From CAZAYB01 sp964489215 (GTDB lineage: Bacteria > Planctomycetota > Phycisphaerae > Sedimentisphaerales > Anaerohalosphaeraceae): a stretch of 7,628 nucleotides of DNA. Positions 5,692 through 7,628 of this stretch are shown here, in pieces. The notes beneath the pieces were generated by a model. That model saw only the letters and a program-made list of their open reading frames with translations. It had not been told where the DNA came from and searched no databases. The DNA lies in the NCBI GenBank assembly GCA_964489215.1, contig CAZAYB010000153.1, positions 1-7,628 on the forward strand, written 5' to 3'. Position 1 is the first letter of the stretch, and the number at the start of each line of letters is the position of its first letter. A program made the position numbers and the translations under genes.

Positions 5692-6513
5692 TTATTTACG
5701 TCTGCGCAATCCAAGAACCAAACCAGAACCGAGAAGAACCAAAGTCGCAGGTTCCGGGACAGGTTCGTAAGCTCCGGAAAAGTCAAATCTTACATAATCA
5801 ATCTCAGCTTTATAATTTGCTGATCCTGACATACTTCCCAAATACATCCAGTCCTGATTCCAGGCTGAGTTGCCCAGGGCACCTCCAACTGTGTTTGATT
5901 CCATAGTTGAAGCGTAAACACCGTCAACATAAATATCAACCTCAGGCAGATCCGCGGGTGTAGAGTTAAGCCCGGTTTGCCTGACAAGGCGGATTGAGTG
6001 TTGAGAACCGGTTAAGTCTCCGGTATATAGAACCGTTCCACCGGAATGCTTAATCTGATCTTTGAAAATCTGGATATTACTCATTGCACCGCCATTTGCC
6101 TCGCCCCAATACATGGTAAGACCGTAAGTGCCCGGTGCGCTGTCGAGCATCTCAATGCTCATCTCCACGGTATAGCCGAGATTAACAATATCGGGATTAA
6201 ACGGGTTGTTGAGATCACCGTTGCTATAATTCCTGTTGGCGACAGGCGCTGTCTCGGCTCCGTATGCGCCGGGTAAATACCAACCCGCGGAAACATATCC
6301 GCCTGTCATAGTATCAATACTGAGCAAGCTGCTTCCGGCAGAGATTATAGCGGTATCTGCGGATAAATCCCAAACAGGTGTTGCCGCGTGAGGCAGGTAA
6401 TCACCTTCGTAAGAGGGACCTGGAAAGTCGGCTGAGTCTTTCATAACCGCCACAGCAGGCAATACTAAAACAACAAAAACCATAACCATCAAAAACATTT
6501 TTCCATACTTCAT
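5692..6513 (-). CDS. Secreted lamin-G-like protein with PEP-CTERM sorting signal (273 aa)
   Basis: A signal peptide (about residues 1-23, MKYGKMFLMVMVFVVLVLPAVA) is followed by a beta-rich domain that looks like a LamG/concanavalin-type sandwich: YEGDYLP, LLSIDTMTGG, GYTVEMSIEM, VDIYVDGVYAS and IDYVRFDFSGAY are typical strands. The C-terminus is a PEP-CTERM signal: VPEPAT at 252-257, a hydrophobic helix, then RRRK. In bacteria with an exosortase this tail is cleaved and the protein is retained at or delivered to the envelope or extracellular polysaccharide; the exosortase itself is not in the window. GGAGGAG lies 5 nt before the ATG. The protein is a paralogue of the next gene to the right but carries a different C-terminal module. 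Ligand unknown; laminarinase-type catalytic residues were not recognised. Confidence 0.9.
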   Translation of the reverse strand: MKYGKMFLMVMVFVVLVLPAVAVMKDSADFPGPSYEGDYLPHAATPVWDLSADTAIISAGSSLLSIDTMTGGYVSAGWYLPGAYGAETAPVANRNYSNGDLNNPFNPDIVNLGYTVEMSIEMLDSAPGTYGLTMYWGEANGGAMSNIQIFKDQIKHSGGTVLYTGDLTGSQHSIRLVRQTGLNSTPADLPEVDIYVDGVYASTMESNTVGGALGNSAWNQDWMYLGSMSGSANYKAEIDYVRFDFSGAYEPVPEPATLVLLGSGLVLGLRRRK

Positions 6514-6546
6514 TTTTACTCCTCCAAAAAAGAGTTAATAAAAAAT

Positions 6547-6574
6547 TGATTAAAAAGCTACACACTTTCAATCA
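6547..6574 (-). terminator. Possible weak hairpin/attenuator between the two LamG-like genes
   Basis: On the - strand TGATT-G-AAAG and CTTT-TT-AATCA can pair around a 7-nt loop (TGTGTAG), followed by ATTTTTTATT. The stem is AT-rich, has an internal mismatch and overlaps the stop codon of the upstream gene. At best it is a weak, partial terminator that would lower expression of the PEP-CTERM gene relative to its upstream partner. Confidence 0.25.
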
Positions 6575-7531
6575 TTGACAAATATCCGCGTTCGACGGAT
6601 CCGTACAATCTACAGGTGAGATTCCGGCGGGGTCTGTGTTATACAGCCAGTTATTGGCGATTTTTGCATAATCCGCGAAATCCACGTCGCAATCCTCGTC
6701 GATATCGGCGACAGGATAGCCCTCGTCTCCACATACCGGATCGAGCCCTACTCCGGGCGGGGTATAAGCCCCCAGCAGGTCGAACCTAAGATAGTCAATA
6801 TCGACTTCAACGTCCGTCCCGGAACCTCCGGCTTCATCACCGAAAGAAATGTCCCACTGATTCCAGGCAGCATTACCTCCAGTTAAATCCGAGGCGATAA
6901 GCTGGCCGTCAAGATATAAATCAAAAACCTGGTCTGGATTTTGCGAGTCTTTCGGACCGGGGCTCGGCCTTCTTACTACACGTAAAACATACATAGCATC
7001 AGTAAGATCGCCGTTATAGACGGTATTAGAACCTGTAGTTACAATCTTGTTTTCAAATATCTGGCAATCAAACAGCCATCCGGCACTGCCTTCACGAAGA
7101 GAAAGCCAGAACGCGAAAGACGATTCGGGGTCCTGTATATTTTTAATCTGGAACTTCATCTCAACGGTGTATCCCTTGCTGACATCAGGCTGCCACGGAT
7201 TCTGAGGATCACCGAAAGTATAGACCTCGCCACCCGGCGTATCCAGAAACGCACAGTTCGTTCCGGGCAAATAATAAAATGCGCTTTCGTCCAGCGAAGG
7301 CGTTGTAAATGTATCGATCGTGAGAATACCATTTGCCGCTGAAACATAAGCGGATTCGAACTCATTACCCCCGCCTATGATTCTTTCCCATTCAGGTATG
7401 ACGCTGCTGTCTGAGGGAAGCAGGTCACCTTCGTATAGGAACTGAAAACCTTCAGAATCTTTACTGTACCCAAATGCTAATCCCACTAATATAATGTTTA
7501 CTAAAACAAAATGTAATATGAAGTTTTTCAT
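6572..7531 (-). CDS. Secreted lamin-G-like protein with C-terminal dockerin-like module (319 aa)
   Basis: A signal peptide (MKNFILHFVLVNIILVGLAFG) leads into a domain clearly paralogous to that of the PEP-CTERM gene: KDSEGF, YEGDLLP, LTIDTFTT, YYLPG, GDPQNPWQPD, GYTVEMKF, YNGDLT, LYLDGQLIAS, NAAWNQ and IDYLRFDLLGAY all have counterparts there. After GAYTPP the sequence changes completely to a dockerin-like module, residues 267-319, with an EF-hand-like loop DIDEDCDVDFAD and the helix YAKIANNWL, plus Cys at 267, 281, 309 and 318. Such modules are common on Phycisphaerae secreted proteins; whether they bind a cohesin is not known. A strong AGGAGG lies 8 nt before the ATG, and the gene starts 39 bp after the partial gene at the window edge, so the three probably share one transcript. 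Function and ligand unknown. Confidence 0.9.
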   Translation of the reverse strand: MKNFILHFVLVNIILVGLAFGYSKDSEGFQFLYEGDLLPSDSSVIPEWERIIGGGNEFESAYVSAANGILTIDTFTTPSLDESAFYYLPGTNCAFLDTPGGEVYTFGDPQNPWQPDVSKGYTVEMKFQIKNIQDPESSFAFWLSLREGSAGWLFDCQIFENKIVTTGSNTVYNGDLTDAMYVLRVVRRPSPGPKDSQNPDQVFDLYLDGQLIASDLTGGNAAWNQWDISFGDEAGGSGTDVEVDIDYLRFDLLGAYTPPGVGLDPVCGDEGYPVADIDEDCDVDFADYAKIANNWLYNTDPAGISPVDCTDPSNADICQ

Positions 7532-7540
7532 ATCTTTTAC

Positions 7541-7547
7541 CTCCTGA
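7541..7547 (-). promoter_or_regulatory. Strong ribosome binding site of the dockerin-type LamG-like gene
   Basis: CAGGAGG on the - strand, 8 nt before the ATG at 7529-7531. It is the closest match to the full anti-Shine-Dalgarno consensus in the window and supports high translation of this exported protein. Confidence 0.75.
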
Positions 7548-7570
7548 CTACGTAGTAATATAATTTACCA

Positions 7571-7628
7571 TTACCTGCAAAGATCGGCATAAGCCGGGTC
7601 ATTACAGTTTACGCAGGAAGGATCTGCC
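7571..7628 (-). CDS. C-terminal end of another secreted protein with the Cys-rich dockerin-like tail (partial)
   Basis: Reading leftward from base 7627, 18 codons give ADPSCVNCNDPAYADLCR and then TAA at 7571-7573. The end CNDPAYADLCR closely matches the end of the next gene, CTDPSNADICQ, including the 9-residue spacing between the last two Cys. This shows a third protein with the same C-terminal module, whose body lies outside the window. It is 39 bp upstream of the dockerin-type LamG-like gene in the same direction and is likely in the same operon. Nothing can be said about its N-terminal function. Confidence 0.75.
   Translation of the reverse strand, partial: ADPSCVNCNDPAYADLCR

Noticed and set aside
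6046..6276. Open frame of 76 codons on + strand
   Set aside because: Antisense to the PEP-CTERM gene, which has a signal peptide, a sorting tail and a strong ribosome binding site.
1..7628. CRISPR array, tRNA or rRNA genes
   Set aside because: No regularly spaced repeats and no cloverleaf or rRNA-like sequence were seen.

Overview
The window looks like part of a Planctomycetota genome, most likely class Phycisphaerae (Sedimentisphaerales-like). Three signs point there: secreted proteins ending in a Cys-rich dockerin-like module (pattern DIDEDCDVDFADYAKIANNW), a PEP-CTERM protein (VPEPAT, hydrophobic stretch, RRRK), and a GFTLIELLVV prepilin-like protein with a relic H-X9-DG motif. The taxonomy is inferred from this protein style, not from a marker gene.

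Layout. (1) 1-370, + strand: C-terminal end of an IS4/IS1634-type DDE transposase cut by the window edge. (2) About 396-545, + strand: a broken C-terminal remnant of an XRE/HigA-like antitoxin next to the IS end. (3) 546-690: AT-rich, no gene seen. (4) 691-5596, - strand: six closely packed genes, transcribed right to left: prepilin-like protein, secreted sialidase-like BNR protein with a C-terminal dockerin-like module, two divergent DapA/NanA-superfamily aldolase/lyase-type enzymes, and two small Cys-rich proteins that are divergent paralogues of each other and resemble the ATC (L-2-amino-thiazoline-4-carboxylate) hydrolase family. Gaps are 15, 59, 19, 16 and 3 bp. (5) 5644-5680: a strong rho-independent terminator separating this set from the next. 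(6) 5692-7531, - strand: two paralogous secreted lamin-G/concanavalin-like proteins, one ending in PEP-CTERM and the other in the dockerin-like module. (7) 7571-7628, - strand: the last 18 codons of a further protein with the same Cys-rich tail, running off the window.

How the genes may work together (inference): the upstream paralogues would be envelope or extracellular proteins that bind glycan or sit at the surface. The second set would couple an exported glycan-acting BNR enzyme to cytoplasmic Schiff-base lyases and two small accessory proteins. Sialidase beside NanA-like genes suggests catabolism of a sialic-acid-like (2-keto-3-deoxy) sugar. However, the BNR protein lacks the usual first active-site Arg, and neither lyase has a textbook DHDPS or NanA active site. 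The true substrate is open, and the lyase pair plus the Cys-rich pair is the least explained part of the window.
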